Assembly: GCF_003945385.1 (NCBI RefSeq)
Contig: NZ_AP018920.1
Span: 2,108,001-2,172,000, forward strand
DNA from: Pseudonocardia autotrophica
GTDB taxonomy: Bacteria; Actinomycetota; Actinomycetes; Mycobacteriales; Pseudonocardiaceae
Length of the DNA stretch: 64,000 nucleotides
Direction: 5' to 3'
Part shown: positions 1 through 8,606 of the stretch, piece by piece
Layout of the letters: each line of letters opens with the position of its first letter
How positions within the stretch are numbered: the first letter of the stretch is position 1
Notes under the pieces: model-generated
Databases searched by the model: none
What the model was told of the DNA's origin: nothing
What the model saw: only the letters and a program-made list of their open reading frames with translations
Program-made: the position numbers and the translations under genes

Positions 1-1386
1 CTGGCGCTCACCGACTCGCAGCGCACCCAGGAGGAGGTCTTCACCGACCGGCTCACCGACACCATCTCGTTCGCCTCCGCGGCGCAGCGGGCGCTGATCG
101 AGTCGCCGCAGGGCCGCTCGGCCACGACGGCGTTCGCCGCCGAGATCACCCGCTACGACGAGGTGTACGGGGTCGCCGTGCTCGCGTTCGACCGCTCCGG
201 TGAGCTGCTCGCCGCCTCCCGTCCGTCGGAGCGGCTGCCCGAGCTCGCCGGCGAGCCGACCGAGCGTCTGACGGTGGCGCTGGCCGGGCGCCGGTCGGCG
301 TCGACGGCCTACCCGCTGCTCATGCCCTGGGACACCGCGCCGATCGTGCTGGCCGAGCCGGTACTCGTCGACGGCGAGGTGGTCGGGGCCGCGATGACGG
401 TGTCACCGACCGGCGCGTTGCGCGCCGCGCAGGTCCGCACCTGGTCGGTGATCGCGGGCGCGGCGGTGCTCGCGCTGCTGGCCGGGACGCTGGTCGCGCT
501 GCCGCTCACCGCGTGGGTGCTGCGCCCGGTCCGCAGGCTGGACGAGGCGATGGACCGGATCGGCACCGCGGTGCTCGCCGGCGGTCCGCCGGAACAGCCG
601 ACCCGGCGGACCGGGCCGCCCGAGCTGCGCTCGCTGGCCGGCTCGTTCGACCGGATGTCGACCACCGTGCGGGAGGCGATCGCAGGCCAGCGGGCGTTCG
701 TCGCCGACGCGTCGCACCAGCTCCGCAACCCGCTCACCGCGCTGCGCCTGCGGCTGTCCAACCTGGACGGCGCGGTGGCGCCCGGCGCGGCCGACGACCA
801 TCTCGCGGCGATGGAGGAGGCCGAGCGGCTGTCCCGGGTGCTGGACGGCCTGCTCGCGCTGGCGCGGGCGGAGCGGGCGGCCGAGACCGGCGATCCGGAC
901 GCGGTCACCGAGCTCGACGCCGTCGTCGACGACCGGGTGGAGAACTGGCGGCCGCTGGCCGAGCACACCGGCGTCGAGCTGCTCCGCGGCGGACCGCTCG
1001 GGCTGCGCGCCCGGATCGACCCGGCCGGGCTGGAGACGGTGCTCGACGCGGTGCTCGACAACGCTCTGAAGTACACCCCGTCCGGCGGACGGGTGCGGGT
1101 GGAGACGCTGCGGGCGGCCGGGCGGGTCGGGGTGAGCGTGGTCGACGCCGGGCCGGGGATGCCCGCGGAGGACCGGGCCCGGGCCACCGACCGGTTCTGG
1201 CGGGCCCCCGGCCAGGTCAACCTGGAGGGCAGCGGACTGGGCCTGGCGATCGCCGCCCGCACCGCGGCCGCGGCCGGCGGGGTGCTGGTGCTGGACCCGG
1301 CGCACGGCGGCGGCCTGCGGGTGGCGATCTGGCTGGACCCGCCCGCCCGGCGCCCGCCCGGTGGCGCCGGGGCAGCGGCCCAGTAG
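1..1386 (+). CDS. Sensor histidine kinase, 5' end outside window
   Basis: Membrane sensor kinase of a two-component system. The frame is open from base 1, so the true start lies upstream; 461 residues are visible. In order: the end of an extracytoplasmic sensor domain, a hydrophobic segment (bases about 448-522), a HAMP linker starting at [14 protein letters not shown], a dimerisation domain with the phospho-accepting histidine in [10 protein letters not shown] (His codon 715-717), then the ATPase domain with N box DNALKYTP, G1 box DAGPGMP, F-type RFW and G2 box GSGLGLAI. All catalytic boxes are intact. The response regulator is not in view and is probably upstream. It converges on a TAXI solute-binding protein gene. 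Such binding proteins can act as sensory partners of kinases, but that link is inference here. Confidence 0.93.
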   Translation: MALTDSQRTQEEVFTDRLTDTISFASAAQRALIESPQGRSATTAFAAEITRYDEVYGVAVLAFDRSGELLAASRPSERLPELAGEPTERLTVALAGRRSASTAYPLLMPWDTAPIVLAEPVLVDGEVVGAAMTVSPTGALRAAQVRTWSVIAGAAVLALLAGTLVALPLTAWVLRPVRRLDEAMDRIGTAVLAGGPPEQPTRRTGPPELRSLAGSFDRMSTTVREAIAGQRAFVADASHQLRNPLTALRLRLSNLDGAVAPGAADDHLAAMEEAERLSRVLDGLLALARAERAAETGDPDAVTELDAVVDDRVENWRPLAEHTGVELLRGGPLGLRARIDPAGLETVLDAVLDNALKYTPSGGRVRVETLRAAGRVGVSVVDAGPGMPAEDRARATDRFWRAPGQVNLEGSGLGLAIAARTAAAAGGVLVLDPAHGGGLRVAIWLDPPARRPPGGAGAAAQ

Positions 1387-1470
1387 CCCTCGGTGCAGCA
1401 GTAGCCCTCGGTGTAGCGGTAGCCCTTGGTGTGGCAGTCACTCTTGGTGTGTCAGTAGCCCTTGGTGTAG
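1381..1470. repeat. Five imperfect 18-bp tandem repeats at a convergent gene junction
   Basis: Units start at 1381, 1399, 1417, 1435 and 1453. Unit two reads CAGTAGCCCTCGGTGTAG and the others differ by a few bases. The first unit carries the kinase stop codon (1384-1386). The fifth overlaps the end of the TAXI gene, whose stop is at 1452-1454. On the minus strand each unit would encode a hexapeptide of the type YTKGYR. Confidence 0.85.
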
Positions 1471-2426
1471 CGGTAGAACCGGAGCGCTCCCGGGTGCAGC
1501 GGGATCGGCTGGGTGCCGATCGCCGACCGGGAGTCGATCGTGATCGCGGCCGGGCTGGCCTCGGCGACCCGCGGCTGGGCGTCGATCGCCGCCCGGATCA
1601 GCGCCTCGGCGAGTTCGTCCGGCATCGCGGCGGTGACCAGCAGGGCGTTGCGCACCGACAGGCAGGACACCGGGCCGGGCAGGCCGTAGGTGTTCGCCGG
1701 TACCGTCGCCAGCGAGTACACCGGGAACTCCTCGCGGGTGCGGTCGAGTGCGTCGCCCAGCTCCAGGAGCCGGATCGGGGTGTCGGCGGCGAGTTCCCGG
1801 ATCCCGTCGGTGGGGACTCCGCCGGACCAGAAGAAGGCGTCGATCCGGCCCTCCCGCAGCGCCGTGACGGCCTCCGGGAGGCCCAGCTCGGCGGAGTCAC
1901 CGAGCTGGTCGACGCCGAGCCCGGCCGCGCGCAGCAGCCGGATCGCGATCGCCTGGTAGCCGCTGCCGTCCGGACCGATCGACACCCGTCGTCCGCGCAG
2001 GTCCGACAGCCGGGCGAGGCCGGAGTCCCGGCGGGCGACGACGTGCGTGACGTCGTCGTAGAGCCGGGCCAGCGCCATCGGCTCGTTCGCCCCGCCCGGC
2101 CCGACATCGGCGGCGACGTCGGCGGCCACGTCGACCTGGCTGATCGTCACCGTCGCGCCGCCACCGGTCAGCAGCCGCATGTTCTGCCCGCTGCCCGCGG
2201 TGTTGAGCACCCGCGGTGCCCGGTCGAGGCCCAGCCGTTCCTGCCAGATCCCGGCGAGCGCGCGGGCCAGGTTGATGTAGACGCCCGGCTGCACCCCACC
2301 GGCGATCACCAGCTCCGGCGGCGGCGCCCCGCCGGTGCAGGCGCCTCCGGCCCCGAGCAGGACGCCCGCGGCGAGCCCGGTGTGCAGCAGCGCGCGCCGG
2401 GAGAGGACATCGGGCCTCGGGGTCAC
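1452..2426 (-). CDS. TAXI family (TRAP-associated) solute-binding protein, exported lipoprotein
   Basis: Predicted extracytoplasmic binding protein of the TAXI family, 324 aa. The GTG at 2426 gives an N-terminus with a twin-arginine pattern (SRRALL, residues 9-14), a hydrophobic stretch and a possible lipobox cysteine at residue 30, so it is probably exported by Tat and lipidated. Family features include an early substrate-pocket region around [17 protein letters not shown], then [21 protein letters not shown] and [13 protein letters not shown]. The open frame runs far upstream through miaB on the opposite strand, but that part is a shadow. No TRAP membrane subunit is in view. Convergent with the histidine kinase, so it may serve as a sensory ligand-binding partner rather than a transporter component. 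The C-terminus YTKGY lies inside the tandem repeat. Confidence 0.85.
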   Translation of the reverse strand: MTPRPDVLSRRALLHTGLAAGVLLGAGGACTGGAPPPELVIAGGVQPGVYINLARALAGIWQERLGLDRAPRVLNTAGSGQNMRLLTGGGATVTISQVDVAADVAADVGPGGANEPMALARLYDDVTHVVARRDSGLARLSDLRGRRVSIGPDGSGYQAIAIRLLRAAGLGVDQLGDSAELGLPEAVTALREGRIDAFFWSGGVPTDGIRELAADTPIRLLELGDALDRTREEFPVYSLATVPANTYGLPGPVSCLSVRNALLVTAAMPDELAEALIRAAIDAQPRVAEASPAAITIDSRSAIGTQPIPLHPGALRFYRYTKGY

Positions 2427-2476
2427 GCGTCCATCTTCGGCGAAACCCCGGGCAGCAGGTGGGCCGGGGTGACGCC

Positions 2477-2482
2477 TACCCT
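2477..2482 (+). promoter_or_regulatory. Candidate -10 box of leaderless miaB promoter
   Basis: TACCCT lies 7 bases before the GTG of miaB. There is no ribosome binding site in that short gap, so transcription would begin at or next to the start codon. Confidence 0.45.
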
Positions 2483-2489
2483 CGCAGGG

Positions 2490-3995
2490 GTGAGCCGCAG
2501 CTACACCGTGCGCACCTACGGGTGTCAGATGAACGTGCACGACTCCGAGCGGATGGCGGGGCTCCTGGAGGGCGCCGGGTACACCCGGGCCGAGGATCCC
2601 GACACCGCCGACGTCGTCGTGTTCAACACCTGTGCGGTCCGGGAGAACGCGGACAACAAGCTCTACGGCAACCTCGGGCACCTGCGGCCGCGCAAGCTGG
2701 CCGATCCGGACATGCAGATCGCCGTCGGCGGGTGCCTCGCGCAGAAGGACCGCGAGACGATCACCCGGAAGGCGCCGTGGGTGGACGTCGTGTTCGGCAC
2801 GCACAACGTGCACGCGCTGCCCACCCTGCTGGACCGGGCCCGGCACAACGAGGCCGCGCAGGTCGAGATCGCCGAGTCGCTCGAGGTGTTCCCGTCGACG
2901 CTGCCGGCGCGGCGCGAGTCGGCCTACGCCGGCTGGGTGTCGATCTCGGTCGGCTGCAACAACACCTGCACGTTCTGCATCGTGCCGTCGCTGCGCGGCA
3001 AGGAGCGCGACCGCCGCCCCGGTGACGTGCTCGCCGAAATCTCCGCGCTCGCCGCCGACGGGGTGCTGGAGGTGACCCTGCTCGGGCAGAACGTGAACGC
3101 CTACGGCTCGGAGTTCGGCGGCGAGGCCGGTCGCGGCGCGTTCGCGAAGCTGCTGCGGGCCTGCGGCGAGGTCGAGGGCCTGGAACGGGTCCGCTTCACC
3201 AGCCCGCACCCGCGCGACTTCACCTCCGACGTGATCGCCGCGATGGCGCAGACGCCGAACGTCTGCCCGCAGCTGCACATGCCGCTGCAGTCCGGCTCGG
3301 ACGACGTGCTGCGCCGGATGCGCCGCTCCTACCGGTCGTCGCGGTTCCTGCGGATCCTCGCCGAGGTGCGCGAGTCGATCCCGCACGCCGCGATCTCCAC
3401 CGACATCATCGTCGGCTTCCCCGGCGAGACCGAGCGGGACTTCACCGACACCCTCGACGTGGTGCGGGAGGCCCGGTTCTCGCAGGCCTTCACCTTCCAG
3501 TACTCGACCCGGCCCGGCACCCCCGCCGCGGACATGGACGACCAGCTGCCCAAGCAGGTCGTCCAGGAGCGCTACGAGCGGCTCGTCGCGCTGCAGGAGG
3601 AGATCTCCTGGGCGGAGAACCGCGCGCAGGAGGGTCGCGAGGTGGAGCTGCTGGTGTCCAGCGGCGAGGGCCGCAAGGACGGCGCGACCCGGCGGCTCAC
3701 CGGCCGGGCCCGGGACGGGCGGCTGGTGCACTTCGCCCCCGGCGCGACGTCCGGGATCCGGCCGGGCGACGTGGTCACCGTCGTGATCGACCGCGGGGCA
3801 CCGCACCATCTCGTCGCCGACGGCGGCGTACTGACCCACCGTCGCACCCGGGCCGGCGACGCGGCCGAGGCCGGCACCCGTCCCGCCGGTGCACCCACCA
3901 CACTGGGGTTGCCGGTGTTCGGCAAGCCCGCCGCGGAGCCTGCGCCGGACACCGGCTGCGGGGTCCCCGCCACCACCTCCGGAGGTTCCCGATGA
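2490..3995 (+). CDS. miaB: tRNA-2-methylthio-N6-dimethylallyladenosine synthase MiaB
   Basis: Radical-SAM methylthiotransferase that adds the 2-methylthio group to i6A37 of tRNAs, acting after MiaA. 501 aa from the GTG at 2490, the usual family size. The N-terminal UPF0004 domain has the cluster-binding cysteines C12 (YGCQMN), C48 ([10 protein letters not shown]) and C82 (GGCLAQ). The radical-SAM motif CxxxCxxC is at C156/C160/C163 ([16 protein letters not shown]). A C-terminal TRAM domain follows. The open frame extends upstream into the kinase gene but lacks family similarity there. The start is supported by homologues beginning just before [11 protein letters not shown] and by a -10-like box 7 bases upstream. 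The stop overlaps the next gene by 4 bases. Confidence 0.97.
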   Translation: MSRSYTVRTYGCQMNVHDSERMAGLLEGAGYTRAEDPDTADVVVFNTCAVRENADNKLYGNLGHLRPRKLADPDMQIAVGGCLAQKDRETITRKAPWVDVVFGTHNVHALPTLLDRARHNEAAQVEIAESLEVFPSTLPARRESAYAGWVSISVGCNNTCTFCIVPSLRGKERDRRPGDVLAEISALAADGVLEVTLLGQNVNAYGSEFGGEAGRGAFAKLLRACGEVEGLERVRFTSPHPRDFTSDVIAAMAQTPNVCPQLHMPLQSGSDDVLRRMRRSYRSSRFLRILAEVRESIPHAAISTDIIVGFPGETERDFTDTLDVVREARFSQAFTFQYSTRPGTPAADMDDQLPKQVVQERYERLVALQEEISWAENRAQEGREVELLVSSGEGRKDGATRRLTGRARDGRLVHFAPGATSGIRPGDVVTVVIDRGAPHHLVADGGVLTHRRTRAGDAAEAGTRPAGAPTTLGLPVFGKPAAEPAPDTGCGVPATTSGGSR

Positions 3996-4438
3996 GCGAC
4001 GTGTCCCCGCAGACCCGCGCGGAGATCGACGGCGTCGGTCGTGCCGCGATGCGCCGGATCGACCCCGGTACGCGGGCGATGGTGGTCGCCGTGGGCGTGG
4101 TGGCCGCGGTCGCCTCGCTGCTGCTGCCGTGGGTGGCCGGGGCGCCCGGCTGGCAGGTCATGGCCACCGACGCGGGCGGCCCCTTCCCGACGTTCTTCTC
4201 CTACACCATGACGACGTTCGCGATCGTCGTCTCGGTGGCGGCGCTGCTGACCCGGCTGTGGGTGCTGGCGTGGCTGGCCGCGTTCGGCTCCGGCATCACC
4301 TCGGTGACCGGGATGTGGGCGATCTGGTCGCTGCAGACCGGCGCCGCGCCCGGGCCCGGCATCGGGCTGGTCCTGGGGGTGCTCGCGGTCGTGGTGCTGA
4401 CCTTCGTGTGGGCCGGGGCCGCGCTCGCGCGCACGTGA
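3992..4438 (+). CDS. Conserved four-helix membrane protein (Rv2732c-like)
   Basis: 148 aa integral membrane protein of unknown function. It starts at an ATG overlapping the miaB stop (ATGA), so it is translationally coupled. After about 28 polar residues there are four hydrophobic segments: near residues 30-50 ([20 protein letters not shown]), 68-88, 90-110 and 123-146. The loop [16 protein letters not shown] lies between segments one and two. Mycobacteria carry a conserved membrane protein gene at this position after miaB, which supports a shared but undescribed role. Confidence 0.82.
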   Translation: MSDVSPQTRAEIDGVGRAAMRRIDPGTRAMVVAVGVVAAVASLLLPWVAGAPGWQVMATDAGGPFPTFFSYTMTTFAIVVSVAALLTRLWVLAWLAAFGSGITSVTGMWAIWSLQTGAAPGPGIGLVLGVLAVVVLTFVWAGAALART

Positions 4439-4459
4439 GCGGGCCCCCGCCCACCGCGC

Positions 4460-5863
4460 TCAGCGGTCGTTGACCGACTGCTCGGCCGCGTCCAGCCACT
4501 CCCGCCACTGGGTGGCCTGGGCGCGGGCCTGCTCGGCGCGCCTGCGGTCACCGGCGGCCTCGGCCTTCTCCGCCTGCGCCTCGAACTGTTCGACCCTGGC
4601 CCGGAACTGCTCGACCCTGGCCTGGGCCTCCGGGTCGGTCCGGCGCCACTTCGCGTCCGCGGCCTCGGCGACCTTCTCCTCGATCCCGCGCAGCCTGCCC
4701 TCCAGGGTGCGGATGTCGTCGCGCGGGACCTTGCCGATCTCCTCCCACCGCTCCTGCACGCCGCGCAGCGCGGCCCGGGCGGTGTCCGGATCCGACAGGT
4801 CGATCTTCTCGGCCTCGGTGAGCAGTGCCTTCTTCGCCTCGGCGTTCGCGGCGAACTCGGAGTCGCGGGCGGCGAAGTGCTCGTTGCGCCGGGCGAAGAA
4901 CCGGTCCTGTGCGCCGCGGAACCGGGCCCACAGCGTGTCGTCGGCCTCGCGGTGCGCCCGCCCGGCGGCCTTCCACTCGGCCATCAGGTCCCGGTAGACG
5001 GCGGCCGTCGACGACCACTCGTCGGAGTCGGCCAGCGACTCCGCCTGCGCGACGAGCTCCTCCTTGCGGTCCTTGGCGGTCACCCGCTGCCGGTCGAGGT
5101 CGGCGAAGTGTGATCCGCGGCGGCGGTTGAACACCTCGCGTGCCTTGGAGTAGCGGCGCCACAGCTGCTCGTCGGTCTTGCGGTCGACGCCCTTGACGGT
5201 GCGCCACTCGTCGAGGATCGCCTTGAAGCGATCCCCTGCCTGCTTCCACTGCGTCGAGTCCTCGGCGAGTTTCTCCGCCTCGACGGCCAGCGACTCCTTC
5301 CGGGCCACCGCGTCCGACCGGGCCCGATCGCGCTGCTCGCGGGCCGCGGCGACGCCCTCCTCGGCGCGTCCGACGAGCTCGTCGAGCCGGGAGCGCAGGG
5401 TGGCGACGTCACCGACGACCGGGGCGTCGTCGAGCCCGTCGCGCAGCGTCTGCAGCGCGGTCAGCGACGCCTTCGGGTCCCCGCCGCCGGCGATCCGGGC
5501 GGCCAGCACCTCGGTCTCGGTGACCTGGGCGTCGAACCGCTTCGCGTAGTGCTCCAGGCCCTCGGCGGGCGGTCCGGCCTGGTAGGAGCCGACCACCCGG
5601 TCACCGTCCGGGGTGATCAGGTGGATGGTGCCGTCGTCGTCGGCGCGGCCCCAGCGGCCCGGATCCGCCGATGCGGACGGCACCGGGGAGGGCTGTGCAG
5701 CAGGCGGCGCCGGTGTCGGTGCGGCGGCGGGTTTCGCGGTCGCGCCGGGGGGTGGCCCCGGACGGGCGCCGGGCGGCGGACCGGGGCGGGGGCCCGGTTT
5801 CGGGGTGGGCCCGGCGGGGGGCGGGCCCGGGCGTCCGGGTGTGGCGGCGTTGGTCTCGGGCAC
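4460..5863 (-). CDS. DUF349 domain protein (Rv2731-like)
   Basis: Conserved actinobacterial protein of 467 aa, function unknown. The first 65 residues are proline, glycine and alanine rich and probably disordered. A short beta-rich piece (GRADDDGTIHLITPDGDRVV) follows, and then a long helical region built from several DUF349 repeats. These have the typical pattern of W, K and R residues, as in QLWRRYSKAREVFNRRRG, DTLWARFRGAQDRFFARR and VQERWEEIGKVPRDD. The C-terminal 70 residues are a charged coiled coil. Start is GTG at 5863 with GAGGAGG about 9 bases before it. Convergent with the membrane protein gene (21 bases between the stops). The miaB/DUF349/miaA neighbourhood matches mycobacteria. 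Confidence 0.88.
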   Translation of the reverse strand: MPETNAATPGRPGPPPAGPTPKPGPRPGPPPGARPGPPPGATAKPAAAPTPAPPAAQPSPVPSASADPGRWGRADDDGTIHLITPDGDRVVGSYQAGPPAEGLEHYAKRFDAQVTETEVLAARIAGGGDPKASLTALQTLRDGLDDAPVVGDVATLRSRLDELVGRAEEGVAAAREQRDRARSDAVARKESLAVEAEKLAEDSTQWKQAGDRFKAILDEWRTVKGVDRKTDEQLWRRYSKAREVFNRRRGSHFADLDRQRVTAKDRKEELVAQAESLADSDEWSSTAAVYRDLMAEWKAAGRAHREADDTLWARFRGAQDRFFARRNEHFAARDSEFAANAEAKKALLTEAEKIDLSDPDTARAALRGVQERWEEIGKVPRDDIRTLEGRLRGIEEKVAEAADAKWRRTDPEAQARVEQFRARVEQFEAQAEKAEAAGDRRRAEQARAQATQWREWLDAAEQSVNDR

Positions 5864-6076
5864 CGGTGTGTCCTCCTCGTTCGGCCCACCGGATCACCGG
5901 CGGGCGCCCCGTCCGTGTCCGGGCGGGGCCGTACGCGCGCCGAACTCCTCGCCGCGGCGAGAGGTCGGAGACGCGATTCAAGCAGGTGAACCGCCTCCGG
6001 GGGAACCGCAGAGCCCCCGCCCGGTGGCGACACGGCGACGACACCGCCCACGGACGGCGGTCCCGGGGCGGGTCGT

Positions 6077-6082
6077 TAGGCT
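6077..6082 (+). promoter_or_regulatory. Candidate -10 box of a leaderless promoter
   Basis: TAGGCT lies 8 bases before the GTG at 6091. No Shine-Dalgarno sequence is visible. The 227-bp divergent gap with the DUF349 gene contains no other clear element. Confidence 0.45.
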
Positions 6083-6090
6083 CGGACGCC

Positions 6091-6792
6091 GTGCCCGCCG
6101 CGATCGCCGTCATCCCCCAGCCGCCGCTGCTCGTCCCGGAGCTGAGCGGGGACGCCGCCACCGGGACCGATGCGGTCCGGGTCGCGGTCCGGACGGTCGC
6201 CGCGGCGCTCGCGGCCCTCGCCCCGGAGTGGATCGCGGTCGGGGCGGATCCGGCCGGGCGGCGTTCGGTGGCCCCCGGCGCCCGGGGGACGTTCGCCGGG
6301 TACGGCCGCGACGTGCCGGTCGCGCTGCCCGGTACCGACGGGCCGGACGAGGGGGCCGAGCTGCCGCTGCCGCTGCTGGTCGCCGGCTGGGCGGTCGCCG
6401 GTTCAGGGGTGCGGGAGGTCCGCGGTGAACTCGTCGCGCCGGATGCCGCGCTCGCGGACTGTCTCGCGCTGGGCCGGGAGCTGGCCGGGCGCGGCACCGG
6501 CCTGCTGGTCGTCGGCGACGGGTCCGCCAAGCACACGACGGGCGCCCCCGGCGGGTTCGACGAGCGCGCCGAGCCGTTCGACGCCGCCGTCGCCGACGCA
6601 CTCGACCGGGCCGACCCGGACGCGCTCGCCGGACTGGATCCGGCGGTGGCCGCGGAGCTCTGGGCTGCCGGACGCGCACCGTGGCAGGTGCTGTCCGGTG
6701 CCGCGGCCGGCCGGATCTGGACCGCGACGCACCGCTACACCGGCGCGCCCTACGGCGTCGCCTACCACGTGGCGCTCTGGGAGCCCGCGTGA
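6091..6792 (+). CDS. Class III extradiol dioxygenase (LigB) fold protein, Rv2728c-like
   Basis: 233 aa protein of the LigB-like superfamily. The start region IPQPPLLVPELSG is the usual N-terminal strand of this fold, and the middle contains GLLVVGDGSAKHTTGAP, where family members place metal or active-site residues. Actual ring-cleaving activity is not implied; the actinobacterial members beside miaA are uncharacterised. The open frame continues upstream, but GTG 6091 is favoured by homology and by the -10-like TAGGCT 8 bases away. The stop overlaps the miaA start (GTGA), so the two are co-transcribed. It has the same position as in mycobacteria. Confidence 0.8.
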   Translation: MPAAIAVIPQPPLLVPELSGDAATGTDAVRVAVRTVAAALAALAPEWIAVGADPAGRRSVAPGARGTFAGYGRDVPVALPGTDGPDEGAELPLPLLVAGWAVAGSGVREVRGELVAPDAALADCLALGRELAGRGTGLLVVGDGSAKHTTGAPGGFDERAEPFDAAVADALDRADPDALAGLDPAVAAELWAAGRAPWQVLSGAAAGRIWTATHRYTGAPYGVAYHVALWEPA

Positions 6793-7724
6793 CGCCGGAC
6801 CTGGTCGCGGTCGTCGGTCCGACCGCCACCGGCAAGTCCGATCTCGGGCTGGAGATCGCGCTCGCGCTCGGCGGCGAGGTGATCAACGCCGACGCCATGC
6901 AGCTCTACCGGGGCCTGGACATCGGCACCGCGAAGCTGACCCCGGCCGAGCGCCGCGGTGTCCCGCACCACCAGCTCGACGTGCTCGACGTCGGCGAGTC
7001 GGCATCGGTCGCCGCCTACCAGCGCGAGGCCAGGGCGGTGATCGAGCGGCTGCGGGCCGCCGGGCGCACCCCGGTCCTCGTCGGTGGCTCCGGGCTGTAC
7101 GTGCAGGCGGTGCTCGACGAGCTGGAGTTCCCGGGCACCGATCCGGACCTGCGCGCGGAGCTGCAGGACGAGCTGGACCGGCGCGGGCCGGACGCACTGC
7201 ACCGGCGGCTGGCCGAGCTGGACCCGGCGGCCGCGGCCGAGGTACTGCCGTCGAACGGGCGCCGGATCGTCCGGGCGCTGGAGGTGATCGCGCTGACCGG
7301 GCGCCCGTTCCGGGCGACCCTGCCCACCACCGGTGTGCCGCGCTACGGGGCCGTGCTGCTCGGCGTCGATCGCGGCGTCGACGAGCTCGACGAACGGGTC
7401 GCCCGGCGGGTGGACCGGATGCTCGACGACGGACTGGTCGACGAGACCCGGGGGCTGCTCCCCGCCGGGCTCGCGCAGGGCCGGACCGCGTCCCGGGCGC
7501 TGGGCTACCGGCAGGTTCTCGAGGCGTTCGACCGGGCGGGCCCGGAGCTCGGCCCGGACGAGCGGGAACGCGTGCGCGACGAGACGGTGCGCGCGACCCG
7601 GCGGTTCGTACGCCGCCAGCGGTCCTGGTTCCGCCGGGACCGGCGCATCCACTGGATCGACGGGGCGGGCCCCGATCCGGCCGCGGACGCGCTGTCGGTG
7701 CTGGCTCGTAGGCTGGTGCCATGA
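6789..7724 (+). CDS. miaA: tRNA dimethylallyltransferase MiaA
   Basis: Transfers a dimethylallyl group from DMAPP to N6 of A37 in tRNAs reading UNN codons, providing the substrate of MiaB. 311 aa, normal length. P-loop GPTATGKSDLG at residues 8-18, then the NADAMQLYRGLDIGTAK substrate region and VGGSGLYVQAVL. The C-terminal tRNA-binding part has the pattern SRALGYRQVLEAF and a basic end RRFVRRQRSWFRRDRRIHW. The GTG start overlaps the previous stop (GTGA), and the stop overlaps dapF (ATGA), so the genes form a tight operon. Confidence 0.97.
   Translation: MTPDLVAVVGPTATGKSDLGLEIALALGGEVINADAMQLYRGLDIGTAKLTPAERRGVPHHQLDVLDVGESASVAAYQREARAVIERLRAAGRTPVLVGGSGLYVQAVLDELEFPGTDPDLRAELQDELDRRGPDALHRRLAELDPAAAAEVLPSNGRRIVRALEVIALTGRPFRATLPTTGVPRYGAVLLGVDRGVDELDERVARRVDRMLDDGLVDETRGLLPAGLAQGRTASRALGYRQVLEAFDRAGPELGPDERERVRDETVRATRRFVRRQRSWFRRDRRIHWIDGAGPDPAADALSVLARRLVP
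7709..7714 (+). promoter_or_regulatory. Candidate internal -10 box before dapF
   Basis: TAGGCT within the miaA 3' end, 6 bases before the dapF ATG. It could give a leaderless dapF transcript in addition to read-through from miaA. Confidence 0.35.
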
Positions 7725-8593
7725 CCGGCGGCATCGCGTTCACCAAGGGGCACGGCACGCAGAACGACTTCGTGGTGCTGCCCGACCCGGATGCCGCCCT
7801 CGACCTGACACCGGAGCGGGTCGCGGCACTCTGCGACCGGCACCGCGGTCTCGGCGCCGACGGCGTGCTGCGGGTGGTGCGCTGGGCGAAGCTGGCCGGC
7901 GACGAGACGGTCCCCGAGCCGGTCCCGGGTGTCGAGTGGTTCATGGACTACCGCAACGGCGACGGGTCGATCGCCGAGATGTGCGGCAACGGTGTCCGGG
8001 TCTTCGCCCGGTACCTGCACGACCGCGGCTGGGCGCCCGGCGGCGGCGCGATCGGCACCCGGGCCGGCGTGCGCACCGCCACCGTCTCCGCGGCCGGCGT
8101 CTCGGTGCAGATGGGGCCGGTCACGATCGGTCCGGCATCGGTCGCCACCAGCGGGACGGCCCGGTTCGACGGCCTGGTGCTCGACGTCGGCAATCCGCAC
8201 CTGGCCTGCGTCGTCTCCGCCGACCCGGACGCGCTGGACCTCACCCGGGCCCCGCTGCACGATCCGGAGGTGTTCCCGCACGGCGTCAACGTCGAGTTCC
8301 TGACCCCGCTCGACGGTCCCGCCGACGGCGGCCGGATCCGGATGCGGGTGCACGAGCGCGGCGTGGGGGAGACCAGGGCCTGCGGGACCGGGACGGTCGC
8401 CGCGGTCGTCGCCGCGCTGCGCGCCGCCGGGCACGCCGCGGGTGACGTGCGGGTCGACACCCCCGGCGGGGAGCTGCGGGTCACCGTCGAGGCCGGATCG
8501 GACACCCGCACCGGTGCCACCGTGCTGCACGGTCCCGCGGTGCTGCTCGCCACCGGGGAGCTGGACCGCGACTGGTGGGACTCCCCGGCCTGA
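7721..8593 (+). CDS. dapF: Diaminopimelate epimerase DapF
   Basis: Cytosolic PLP-independent epimerase converting LL- to meso-diaminopimelate for lysine and peptidoglycan. 290 aa. The first catalytic cysteine is in GSIAEMCGNGVRVFARY and the second in GETRACGTGTVAAV. The N-terminal KGHGTQNDFVVLPD and the substrate loop GNPHLACVV are also present. It starts at an ATG overlapping the miaA stop. The miaA-dapF-hflX order is as in mycobacteria, but here an ArsR/MFS pair has been inserted before hflX. Confidence 0.97.
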   Translation: MTGGIAFTKGHGTQNDFVVLPDPDAALDLTPERVAALCDRHRGLGADGVLRVVRWAKLAGDETVPEPVPGVEWFMDYRNGDGSIAEMCGNGVRVFARYLHDRGWAPGGGAIGTRAGVRTATVSAAGVSVQMGPVTIGPASVATSGTARFDGLVLDVGNPHLACVVSADPDALDLTRAPLHDPEVFPHGVNVEFLTPLDGPADGGRIRMRVHERGVGETRACGTGTVAAVVAALRAAGHAAGDVRVDTPGGELRVTVEAGSDTRTGATVLHGPAVLLATGELDRDWWDSPA

Positions 8594-8606
8594 GCCGTGC
8601 GGGCCG

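Noticed and set aside
513..2489. Upstream extension of the miaB frame
   Set aside because: It overlaps the kinase and TAXI genes, has an Arg/Ala-rich shadow composition, and MiaB homologues begin near 2490.
2427..3839. Upstream extension of the TAXI gene frame (total 795 codons)
   Set aside because: It runs antisense through miaB, has no family similarity and lies beyond the signal peptide start.
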